This document shows, piece by piece, positions 45,021 through 57,600 of a DNA stretch of 64,000 nucleotides. Within the stretch, counting starts at the first letter, position 1. Every line of letters starts with the position of its first letter. The position numbers and the translations under genes are program-made. Under the pieces are notes generated by a model, which saw nothing but the letters and a program-made list of their open reading frames with translations, ran no database searches and was not told the origin of the DNA. Origin of the DNA: Mytilus galloprovincialis (lineage: Eukaryota > Mollusca > Bivalvia > Mytilida > Mytilidae); the NCBI RefSeq assembly GCF_965363235.1, contig NC_134841.1, positions 60,099,078 to 60,163,077 on the forward strand, in the 5' to 3' direction.

Positions 45021-45583
45021 AATATTCATTAAATCTCAGCGATTCAATCAACTTTGAAACTTAATGAATTATATATATATTGGTATTATTCAGTTTCCCA
45101 ATTCATAAGCACGGTAATCAATTGCTTAATTGTTATCGAGAAAACAAATGGACATGGCTACCAGAGAGACATTACAAATCAAGATTTTAATCGAAATATA
45201 TATTTGTTTATTACGTGGGTAAAGTAAAACTTGAAACAACAGTTCTACAATTGATTAGTTTTCATATCGGATTTTAGTGAACCGTCATCTTTTGATAAGA
45301 TTCCTATCGTTGCTCATCGTTTAAATAATGAGTTTCTGCAGCTTGTCGTTGCTTTATGGCATCAAGGACTCTGATATTTAGATCATATTATACTGACTAT
45401 TGCTACATATGCAAAGCTGTCTACAAGTACCCGTATTGCCTTTCATTATTTCTTAGACTACCCCGTTGTTGATTATAGTATAGCATGTCAAATGTCGGTT
45501 ACTAGTAATCATTTTAATTAATTTAATTGAATACGTTGTCTTTTGTAATGACTGTCGGTAATATATTATTTTCTATATTTCAG

Positions 45584-45691
45584 AGGATTTAAGGGTTTCA
45601 TAATACTTGTAAAGAAAAGGGACAATATTTGTTTACTCGTCGACAACACAAACGAAATGGAAAGTGAGGACCAAGGGAGGAAAAGAATTAA
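45584..45691 (+). CDS. Paralogue C coding exon 1 with 5' UTR part
   Basis: The exon runs from acceptor ttcag (45582-45583) to AA|gtaaga; the ATG is at 45657. It adds MESEDQGRKRI, and with the next exon makes INGLSNGKMNYWDIF in one frame. B has no counterpart. If this exon is skipped, translation could start at the internal ATG at 46139. Confidence 0.7.
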
Positions 45692-48600
45692 GTAAGAATT
45701 TAGAATATAGTCATTAGACGTAATGTATATAAAAATTATACTGACAGACTTTAGAAAATCAACTTACATTTTTGTAATGTTTTTACCAACACATGATTGA
45801 TTCTCATAGAACTACTATCCATACATATCTTTATCTTAGAAAACAAAGTAAGTGCCTGACTTACCTGAGGTTATTGAACATACCGGATTTTTGAAGTCGT
45901 ACTAATGTCTTAAAGCGAAATTTGAATCTTTTAAATGATTTTTTAAAAGTTTTTTTGCGCCATGTCTATATAAGTTGAGCATACAACGTCCTTTTTAGAG
46001 ACATGTTTACGGCCGCAACGTCAGTATGCTTGAACAATCTAATAAACTTCTCTCCACCAACATATTGCAATCGTATCATGCTGCTTATGATATACTTCTT
46101 AATTTATTTTATATTCCAGCGGATTATCAAATGGAAAGATGAATTACTGGGATATCTTCCGAAAGGATGTTTCCGAAAACGAAAAAGAAAAAGCGTCTGG
46201 AGCAACAGATACTTTACTAAGGGTCTTGAAAGTAGTAGCCTACTTAGTGTTTTTCTTTCTTGTATTTGGGGGATCCATCGTCACCAAAGCTTCACTTCAA
46301 ATCCTCACAAATGAATTCAACAAAGAAAATAAATCAAGATTTTCAGTGAGTTAGATTTTATTCTATTTAGATTTGTGTCATACTTGTATGTATATGAATG
46401 GTTATTATCTATTCTACAAATACGAAATAAGAGACACAACCGATTAACTTCACTAACATGAGGCTTAAAACTCGATCACGGAGGAAAAAAAACGATGTCA
46501 TCGATTTGGTTAAAAGACGATGGTATTCTTTAATACGGCGACCTAAAAATAGATAAAACAAATGAAGATCAATGAAGTCTAGAGGTCTTCAACATTAAAC
46601 AATCGTACATACAATATGCCCAGTTCTAAATAGCACTGAATCTAGAAAAGTTTGGCCTCAATAAAATAGTGTATTAAAGGTAAATTAATTCAATAAAACA
46701 AAATAGTCCTGAAAAACTGGCTACAAGAAAAAAACGATGTTTGCCTCATTTCGTTTTTACATTTTCATTTTAGACAAATTTAGCAAAAGATGCCATCGCT
46801 TATTATCTCCTGTTTATTTTGACGATTCCTGACGCTGTTAAGCTACTGCTATCATTCTTCAGATTTGTGTTTGGAAAACGTGCGTTACCAACTATTGCAC
46901 AGATGGTTGTTGTGAGTAAAAAATGATTAAACTATTCAAATTATTTAAACAAACACCAATAAAAGAGTTAGTTTCTTAATACTTTAACAAACACAAATGA
47001 ATGACTTATATATTTTCTTAGTATTTCAACTAACAACAATGAATGAGTGAGTATTTCAACTAACAATAATGAATGAGTGAGTATTTCAACTAACAGTAAT
47101 GAATGAGTGAGATTTCAACTATCAATAATGAATGAGTATTTCAACTAACAACAATGAATGAGTTATTTTCTGAATAATTAAGCAGCTGACATCAAATGTA
47201 TATAAAACAAATACAGTATAGATGAGTTTAATAAATATATTTCATTTGCTTAAATATACAAAAGGGACGAGACACAAGTAAATCCTACTTCTATAGTCTT
47301 CTGCCATAACCGTATAGATGATGATGATGATGTTGTTGACTTATATATATTGAAACAAATGTATAACGTAATGTTTCCAGTCGTTCATATTTTATAACCT
47401 GTTTAAAAGGTTTTCAACTAGCTGTTTACGTGTGTTGTCTATGATTTATTCCAGATGGTTGTTAAAGAATGCCTACACATGTTTTGTCTAGGAATAATCG
47501 TTTTCTTGGTTATGCCAAAACTTAACTCTATTGAAGTGTGCGCTTTCTTGGCTGGAATGCCATTGGTTCCTTCCATTCTTCATACAATTTCATACCGAAG
47601 GAAATGTACCAAGAGATTTTGTAAACAAATCTTAAATATTCTTTCAATTTTACTGCAAGCAGCAGCCGTATGTGCAGTCCCACTTTATAAATCTTTCAAG
47701 GACCAGATAACAACGGAAGAAACATTCTGGATGATATTCTCTTCTGTTCTTGTGAGTGTTCGATGGTTTGAGACTTATTTCAAATATTCTAGTACATCAA
47801 GAGTGTTTAAAACATTATTTGCTTATGAGAACAGAATTGAGACACACTGTGCGTCAACACTAGTTACTAGCTTCTGTCGCCTTCTTCTTATTATCGTTCT
47901 GTTCCCCACTTATTTTGCGCAAAATATCCATCGACCAGAAATTGCTTTCGAAATGAAACCAGAGCTTCACATTGAATGTTCAATATCTCAGTTGAACAGT
48001 ACTAGGTGCACACATTATGCTGATCCTTCGCTGATGACGCCGTTCCTTGTTCATTTCTTCGTGTGTATGGGGCTGTATTATGCGGCAGTATTAGCCACTA
48101 AAGTTTGCATGGATCGGATTTGTTTTTGTGTGGCACTAGCTTTAGGTGCTCCAGTATATGTTGGGATAATTGTAATATCACGAGTAACCGACAACTGGAT
48201 ATCTAATACTTTCATTAAAGATGTTGATAATATGGACTTATACGTCATGGTCGCCATTTTCGTCATAGCATGGTTATCGCAGTTGTGGATTTGCCGTCAT
48301 ATTTGGTACAGCCCACACAACAGACTAACATTTGAGTACAAGTGAGTTCATTTTTATCGATGTAAATTTTAATGAAGTAGCAATTATAAGAATATGACAT
48401 GATTAAAGATCAGGTAGCGCGAAAATGAAGAGATTAATTTTTATAATAATAACTATAATATTGTTTTCACCCCAACAATAAGTGTAGGCGCATGTCATAA
48501 GATAGGATCATCGTAAGTTCCTGACTGCTTTTCGTTTTGTCTGAAAATTTTGTTATTTGGTGAATTTTGTGTCGAAGGCAGGTCTATTGTCTGTTGAAAT

Positions 48601-51600
48601 TATTCACAAATGTGTTTGACTTGAGGCAATAAAGATAAGATTCGTACATTATGGTCAATTTCGAAATGGCCCGGTTAACCAAATGAGGTAGATTCAAAAT
48701 AAACGAACGACATAATGCGTCAATAGCATTTCTTTTTTGTCGGATTCTCTATTGAGTTGTCTTTCTAACGATGGGTTCCTGGTCATATACTGACCGACTT
48801 TAAAAACGTAACACTCATTTTGTTGATATTTTTGCCAAATCATTTTTGATTTTTATACAACTAGTATTCATGCTTATCATACTTCTTTCTCTTGAGAAAA
48901 ATTCAACATCTGACTTACCTGTGTTTATTGAACACTACGAATTTTTGAAGCCGCACGAATTTTTTAAAGCGAAATTTGGAACCTATAAAATATTTTTTCA
49001 GTTCTTTTTGCTTCATGAAACAGTTCTTTTAATCCTTGGGCTCACTAAAATCAGTTGAACAATGTTGCATCTCCATATTGTCAAGACTGATGAACAAAAA
49101 CTAATCTGCCTATAAGAATACTGCCAGCAGAAAAACGTGAACGTGCTGCAAAAATACAGTTTGACTTCAGAAACTCGTCTTACTGTCCTTCCGACAATGA
49201 TACAGGTAGACGGGATTTGTTGCTGACCATCCATGACTAGATGAACATGTAGTGACAATGCAGTGTCACTAGAATTCGATTACGCAACGTCATTTGCGAG
49301 ACATGTTTACGGCCTCAACGTAAACTGTTTATTAAATTGTAGAATGCCATTGCGCACAGATTTATGCCATAAATGTTTCCCATAAACTAAACTGTCAAAG
49401 AACCAGCTGAGAAAAAACATTTGAAGTTCTTAAGTTTCAACCGCATCATTGCCAAAACCATTTTTAATGGGTTGAACAAAGGCAAAATGAGAATGTAAAA
49501 CAGAACTTAAAACATGTCGAACAGAATTGGTTGACCTTTCTGACAATCATTTTGGCGTTTGTCACAGGCAGTCATCGCTATTGACGCTGACACATTCATT
49601 CAAAAATTTCAAAAAACTAATCAGTGTTGCGTTTCTAAAGTCGGTCAGTATATTATTGGTCACACATTATAAGCATGAATAATATATTGCGGTTGTAAAA
49701 CCTACTAGATCGACAGCTATAGTAAATTTTTTTTGACAAGATTCGCAGCTCTACATCTGTAATAAATATGTTGAGATGAGAATAAGAAAATGCACACAGA
49801 AGCCGTCACTTTAAAAATTGCCAATTGTTTTATTGTTTTATTACGTACATTTTTTTTAAGTGTTTCAACCTTTATGTATTGTTCTTATTACAGATTATTT
49901 GTCTTACCCCATTACTGCAGTCCGATAGCCGATATATCTTTATTACACAGCAGAAGGATTGTTTCTGGTACAACCGAGTCCAAGAAATATGAAGAATCTA
50001 TACCGACGAAGGTCTATATTTGTGCAACGATGTGGCATGAAAATAGAACCGAAATGAAGCAAATTATGAAAACTTTGTTCAGGTATGTAAATTTCTCTTT
50101 ACATTTAATAGGGTCCTGTCGATCAATTGCCGGTAGGGATAAAGTAATCAGATTGTCTTTCCTCCCATCTCCCATGTGGCAGCAACTCTTCTGCGACCGT
50201 ATGATAGGAAACTTTCATACGTAGTAGGCTTAGGATTATGTTCATCATGTATAGTTGAATGTTTTGTCCGATATTTCGATTCGACCATTTTGGACTTTTA
50301 CCTTTGGAACCTCGAAGGATCGTTTGCCATTTTGTACCGTAATTTTTTTTCCACCATTTTCCCGAGAAATATAGGACGGTGACTATTTCTTTACTTTCAT
50401 AACCGTACCTCCCATTACATTCTTCTTGTGAGCGAGATGAAGGGTTCATAATCCGTTTCATGTACTATCCCTTTCTCATTTAATTCTTTACCATTTTTTT
50501 GGACAACACCTTGAATTTGAACCCCTTTTGTTTGGTTGAAATTCAAAACATTATAGATTGTGAACAAATTATATAGATTTATTAATCCTATATAGAGGAG
50601 AGGAGGCTATCACTATCCGTTTTATTTACAACTATCCCTTTCTCGTGCAATCCATTACCACTTGGTTTTTTTAATACCTTAAATTCAATACACGGTATAA
50701 TTGGGCAAGTATTGAAACAAACTGTTTCAGTTGAATTTCGCAGGCGGGTAGTACGGCGACAGGGCATGCGATTACGATCTTTGAATTTGTTCATTTTCTA
50801 AAAAATGGCGTTTTCTGTGGAAAAAAGATTGATTTAAAGACAAACTTAGGGAGAACAAAACACTACACTTATACATCAGGTCACAAATACTCCACTTTGT
50901 ATGGTTTCAGAGTAATTGCGGCCCAATGATACCGGTCTCTTCCTTAAGTAGTATAGATGATTATCGTGATAAGTTTTAAGAAATCAACAAATCCAGACAT
51001 TTGGATTTGATGTATCGAGCACAAATGTTGTACTATGTATAAGCTCCATTAAATGTGTTAATCGTGGTGAGGCGTGTTAGCAACGTAAAACAAATCTTAC
51101 AGAGTAAAATGAAAGATCCGATTTAATTCAGATCATAGCAAGCGATAGTGTATTTTGGTTTTCCGTATCACACCGACGAAACCATTAAAATGAACAAGCT
51201 CTGGTGGATATTTTTCAATAAATGTTTGATCAACAACAAATATTGATGTGAGGCTGAATATTGCAATGAGAGAATGGGTTTCAACTCTTTTCAAGGCTCT
51301 GTTATTTTTCTGTTTGGTTGGCTGCAATAATTCACTATTTGTCCAGAATAGAGTTTTGTCTATATTGAATGAACACTTATTTATCCAAAAAGAACTTTTA
51401 TTTAGATGTTGATTGCATATATACAATCGCTTTATCAATAATTGTTCGAATAATCATTCTTCCCATTTCCCTCCTTTGCAGTTGTTAAATTTAGTTATTT
51501 ATTCAATCGTTGATAATCTCATTGCTTTTAGTCTAAAAAGGGATCACAAGATACCAGGTGCTCCTGTGCACATGCATTCGACGGACATTACAATTTACGG

Positions 51601-54600
51601 AATTTCGAGTCCTTAATGCTCCTTAACTAGGGTACCTTATTTGACCTTTTTATAAAACGTTTTTAATTGGAGTGTTGACCTGTTTAGTCTTTTGTAAACG
51701 AAACGCACTTTTAACGTACCAAATTGAAAAGTTTGGATTCTTTGACGAGTTCCATTACATTTTTTTTTTTGGATTTTTTGACAACCTATATCTAGATAAG
51801 TTGTATTTCATAATCTATAATGCATTTCATATCTGTATAGTATCAACTTTCAGTGACGAATACGCGTCATTGATTTCGTGTTGATGTCATGCAATTTTGT
51901 GTTTCTATTTTCTTTCAGTTAACTAATTTCTTATGTTGATACCCATTTTAAAGATAGATTTCATATAGCTATATCGTTTTAACCAGCACTTTTATTTACA
52001 TCTAATCTCAATCTGTTATCCTATTTCATTTTTTTTTCAGGTTGGATATGGACCAAGCAGCCCGAGAAATTGCCAAATATGAAGTTAAAGTGCCAACTAA
52101 TCGTAGTCTGTTCGGTTCTAAACTGGACAAAGATGCTATCAACAGAGACTACTATAAATTTGAAGGTAACCGTTAGTTAAGTTTTAGAGCTTGGTATATT
52201 TATATATAATAAAGTGGGAAAATCTTTCAACTGATCTCAATATTTTTTGTTGTTTGCATCATCTGTGGTTTTATTAGGACGAAGGATAATTAAAAATGGA
52301 TATGGACTTAAAGAATGCACACGCAGGAAAAAAAAATATACTAACATTATCGAAAAATATAATATCTCATTTTATACTCACCAAGCAGCAGCTGAAAAAC
52401 TTGGCGATAGTTGCCTGTTCGCCGGTTCAAATAACCGTGACTTTACATTTTATGACTGTGATGTAAACAAAAAAATAGTCATGTAGAAATTAAAAAATGG
52501 TAAAATTAAAAGGCAAAAATACGGACGACAAACAAAATTGGCTGAATATAAATAAAAGCAGTGAAAAAAACACATTGCAAAGCTTACTGTGGTTGCCTGA
52601 AAGCCAAAGGAGACAATAATTGTCTACCACTTTATTGTTCCTTATACTAGAATAGTAAATTTTATGCTATAAAAATAATGATTGCTTTATCTTTTAACAG
52701 CTCATATATTGTTTGATGATGCTATGGAAACTATAGAAGGAAAACGTGAGCCAAATGAATTTGTGAAACAGCTAATGGAAATCGTCACTGAAGCTGGAAC
52801 GTAAATTATTTATTTATTTTTTTAAATCATGTATGACTTATTCTGTGTTAATGTTGTTCTCTTTTTTTCTTTAAAGTTTACGTTTACTGTTTGGTTTGTG
52901 TTTCTACTTTTTCGGTAAGAAAGTTTTTTATGTTGGAAGTTATCTCGATTTATAATAGAAACATTTTCAATCTAGATAATCACGACCAAAATTTACCAAT
53001 ATTATACATTTAAAACTGGGTAAACTGAAATTACTACAAAATACAATATAAACGTAACTAAGACAATACCAAAATGTAAAAAAAAACCAACCAAACAATT
53101 GCACTTATACACACAAACACACTAAGATGTATAATTTTTCGATTCACTTGCCAGCATACAATAGGTCGTTGAAGTGTGACAAGTTGTATAGCTTACCATA
53201 TATTCATTGTTTAATGTCGTATGGTGACCTAATATTATAATTGGCTTCTTTAGCACCATACCGTTTCTACTTATCTTTATGTTTCAATTGTATGCTGAAT
53301 ATAAGCGACCAGGGATCAATGGTTAAAAATTGGCAATATGCTTTTATGTATTTCAGTGATGTATATAAAATTCCGATAAATATGTTACCTCCGGACAAAG
53401 TTGTTACCCCCTATGGTGGAAGACTGAATTATACTCTGCCTGGAGAAAATAAGCTTGTTGTTCATCTTAAAGACAAGGACAAAATAAGGCACAAGAAAAG
53501 ATGGTCACAGGTAAAACGAAAAATTTAACCGTTTTTTATGTGTTTTATCTGAGACTACTATAAAACATACTAGTCGCAGGTTTTATAAAGTGTAATTTGG
53601 CCTAGGTAGGACGGCATTCTGGCGTAGAAAAAATTCACAACGTTAACCGAAAATATTGCTACAAAACAGTTTATATGCCCCCAGAAATTGACAGAAATAG
53701 TCATCAAAAGAATAGCAAGAACCGACATTTTGGTACTACCTTTAGAGATAAATGGGAAAACTTTAGTTTATTTTTTTTAATATTGACAGCGGTCCAAGCT
53801 ATAATAAACAAGAAAAATCGATTGTTTTTTCGGTTTAAACAAATTTTATACATAAGAAGGCAGATACACCATCCATTCAACCCAAACTACAAGGGATATT
53901 AAAGTCAAACCGCTGAATCAATATTGGTACCTATGCACATAGGTTTTTTTTTCCTTGAAGGCTTTAAATCTTCTATTATAAATAGCGGTTTGTAATCTTG
54001 TTAAGTTTGTTTGCCTCCAAGGATTTGAAAGTGTGAGAGTCGAAACGATTTTTATATAAATCCAAAGAAATGACTAAATTAAACTAAATTGTTGACCATG
54101 AATTTCAGTGAAAGGGTTTCTATCTTGTACACGACACACTTTCTGGTAGAGGTGAATATTAATGCCAGATTATATTACTGAAATCCAAAGTGTTTAAAGT
54201 TACAGAGATGCAACGTTTATTGTGAATGCTTAATGAAAGATGATAAAAAATCTTCACATAAAGGTCTTCATTACAATTTTGCATTAATGTTTGTTGTATA
54301 CACTCTGTTTATAAATCGATGACAGTGTCGATTCTACAGTTGATGCTACCTTTTTACTTGATATATTTCAACATAAGTATTGTTTTTATGTTGATATGTT
54401 TACAATACATTTGTCTTTCGGGTACGAATCAACTTGAAACGGATACGTATTCATACATTTCACATAGCCAAATAGAAGTTCAATCAACGTGGGTTTTATA
54501 AATAGTATTTTTTATTTTAAGTGTTACAAGTATTAACAAACAATAGCCAGTCATGTTCGAATCAACAAACTTACGATATGATTGTAAAGGGAAGAAAATG

Positions 54601-57600
54601 CTGTTAAAACTAATAAGCCGATAAAGACAAACCAAAACCATTGCCAAAAAAGGCAACAGTCCTCCAACACTACACTTAAAACTAGAGATTAAGAAGGCTA
54701 AACTCACCTAAACACCTAGAGATTAAGAAGGCTAAACTCGCCAAAACAACTAGAGATCTTAATAGCATTAATAGTTTCTGTACACAAGATGTCGTGTTGC
54801 TTATGCAATTTCCGATGTTCATTTCCTCCTGGTGATGTAACAAATCAGGAAAGAGAACGTCATTGTGACTATGGCAAATGTTGAAACATATCTGTATTCA
54901 TATACGACACAGATATTTTGTAACAGTTTACCGAATCAAAATGGTTTCTGTATACTTCATAGTTAACCATTAAGAAATAGTCAGAAAATATCCCTTCAGT
55001 TGACTAGTACAACGTTAGAGAAAGACTGTTTTAGTAGTTTTGTTTTGTCTCTTGGTTGTATTTAATCTCAAATCTGTTTTAGTCTTGATTTTTCAGCAAA
55101 ATATTTGTTCTGGATCACCTGAACAATGTGATTCAACGTTGTTTGCAATTCATACGATTGCAATTGTTTCAATTCTTTACTGTCCTTAATCAGTTTTAAA
55201 CGGGCTTGTGTAGCTTTACAAGTTTAAAAAAGGATTCACAATATTCATTTATTAAACTTTATTTTGATCATCAATCCATCTATTGTAACAGATAATGTAC
55301 ATGTATTACTTGCTTGGATATAAACTGGTAGAAAAAGAAATAAGCAGTCCTTTAGATGAAGATTTTGAAAGCGCATCATCATTATTCCAAGCTTTACCCA
55401 AAGACATAGTTCAGCAGGTAGTTTTCTGAGTTGTGTAGTGTAATGTACATTGTTTACATTTTTGTTTTGTAAGCATTCATACTGTAACTAACAAAGCACC
55501 ATTCAATTATAGCAAGACAAATAAATTTTTTTCCATTTCCAATATCATATATTCTCTAAAGTTTAACATCTATTTAAATATTTTACGGATACTTCAAGAA
55601 TAGATTTTTAATTCAATTTTAAATTATTAAGATTTTTCTACTTTTTCGCCCTAAAGACAGCCCGTGCCCCTTATATACACTCTCAAGCATACATCTTTAA
55701 TATGTTTCAGGCAGAAAATACATATGTAATGGCTTTGGACGGTGATGTTGATTTTTCACCAAAAGCTCTCCAGTTACTGATCGATAGAATGAAGAAAAAT
55801 CCAAAAGTCGGAGCAACATGTGGCCGCATTAAACCAGGAGGATCGGGTATTAAAATTAGTGTTGTCAACTGTTAACCGGTTTACCGTTCGAACTACCGAA
55901 TACCGAATACCAAAAACGCTAAGCGATTAACCAGACTTTTTTCAATTTTAATAAATTTGATATTAATTTGTATTGAAATCATTGAATAGTTATGTTTTCT
56001 TTAAAAATTGTCGTCCTGGTAATTAATATGACGGATCAATTATCCAGTATATTGATTGCTATTGTTAATCCAAAAATATAAAATTAATTAGAACTTGTCT
56101 CTCAGCTCGGGGCAAGATCTTAAGAAAACATAATTAGTTGCATGTTTTTTAACAGTAACTTTAAATCAGTAATACGATTAAATTTTACGATTTACTTCAT
56201 TATTTCATTTTTGATCTATTATTAGTAATATAGTGTAGACCTACATTTTAAATATGCAATCTCCGTCGTGCATGTTTTTGTCATACTTTAAACGAAAAGC
56301 TAACCCAAAAACGGTAAAAATCCAAAGTGAATGTAATCAATGTATACTTGATGGTACGAGTATCAGGATTCATCAATTTAAATTAAAACACTCCAGATTA
56401 TTTTCGGAGACAACAAGAGAAAACACAGAATCATCGATTTCAGACATATTCAATTCTACAAGATCAAGACGGTTTTGTTTATTTTTCAATCTGAAGTTAG
56501 TACAAACGCCGTAGTTAATTCTGTGTATTTGATTATTAAAAGCCAATCTTCGACAGGAATCTTCACAGATAAGACTTGTAATACCAAAGGACAAACTTCA
56601 ATTCATCGTATTATAAACACGTAAATGTATGACTTGAATGGAAGGTAATCAAATTGACAGCCATACCACATCTTCTTATATCTATGTGTAAGGTATTATT
56701 GATAAGGCCTTCGACTACCGGTTAATCGGTTAATCGGTCGAACGATTATAAGAGTTCCCGGTTAGGCACAAGTGTACGATTTGACAACACTCATTAAAAA
56801 TAATCGATAATTATCCCTCCTTTACAGACAATTAGCAGATCACTAAATAGAATACAAAAAATATATATCATAACGCTTTATTATCTTTAAACAATAGTAA
56901 AACATATCAGCCCTCTTCATAATGAAACAAAAATGAATATTGTATGGCGAATTTACAGTCCAATGATGTAAAAATATCGAAACAGTACTAGACAGCTATA
57001 ATTCATCATTAGTGCGTCTTCCCCTTACTGCAAAAGACGATATTTGATTTAGATTTTGTTTGCTGAAATTAAAGAAAAACATCGCGTCCAACTTTACATT
57101 CGATAAATAAAGACTGAAAATAACAAGGGGACAATCAAAAACGAAATGTCAAAAAAATATAATTTTTATACATCTCCCTTAATCGCTCTTACACATTTAC
57201 AAAATTTTAAACACTGTTGAACACACATATTTATTACGAGTATTCCATTTCATTAATAAAGGAACATGACGACTACATTAAAAAGCATCATTGCAGTATG
57301 ATTTCAAATCAGAAGTCTGTATTTTGGTGGTTTTCTTGTGTTGCTGTATATCATATATTTTTTTCGATCATTGTTTTTGTATATAAATCAAGCTGTTATT
57401 TTTGTTGTATGGAGATTTTTACGTTTGTCATTTCGGTGCTTTTTATAGCTGACTATGTGGCTTGAGTTTTCTCATTATTGAAGGCCGTATGGTAACCTAG
57501 AGTTTCTAGCTGCTGTGTAATTTGGTTTTGGTGGAGAGTTGTCTCGTTGGCAATCATACTACATATTCACATTTGTATAATAACGAAATTTCAGATATCT

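Larger units (their letters stand above)
38792..45583. other. Intergenic spacer between paralogues B and C
   Basis: No protein gene is recognised. It holds dispersed repeats (39196-39262, 39497-39640, 41735-41880), two candidate 5' untranslated exons (39893-39946, 43671-43723), a diverged duplicated block (40735-41080 and 41158-41490), a perfect 90-bp duplication (42191-42370) and two retroelement 3'-end fossils (42403-43062, 44339-45020). Confidence 0.65.

Noticed and set aside
50123-50461. 112-aa minus-strand frame in C intron 5
   Set aside because: No domain or family is recognised, composition is low in complexity, and no start context or flanking exons are evident.
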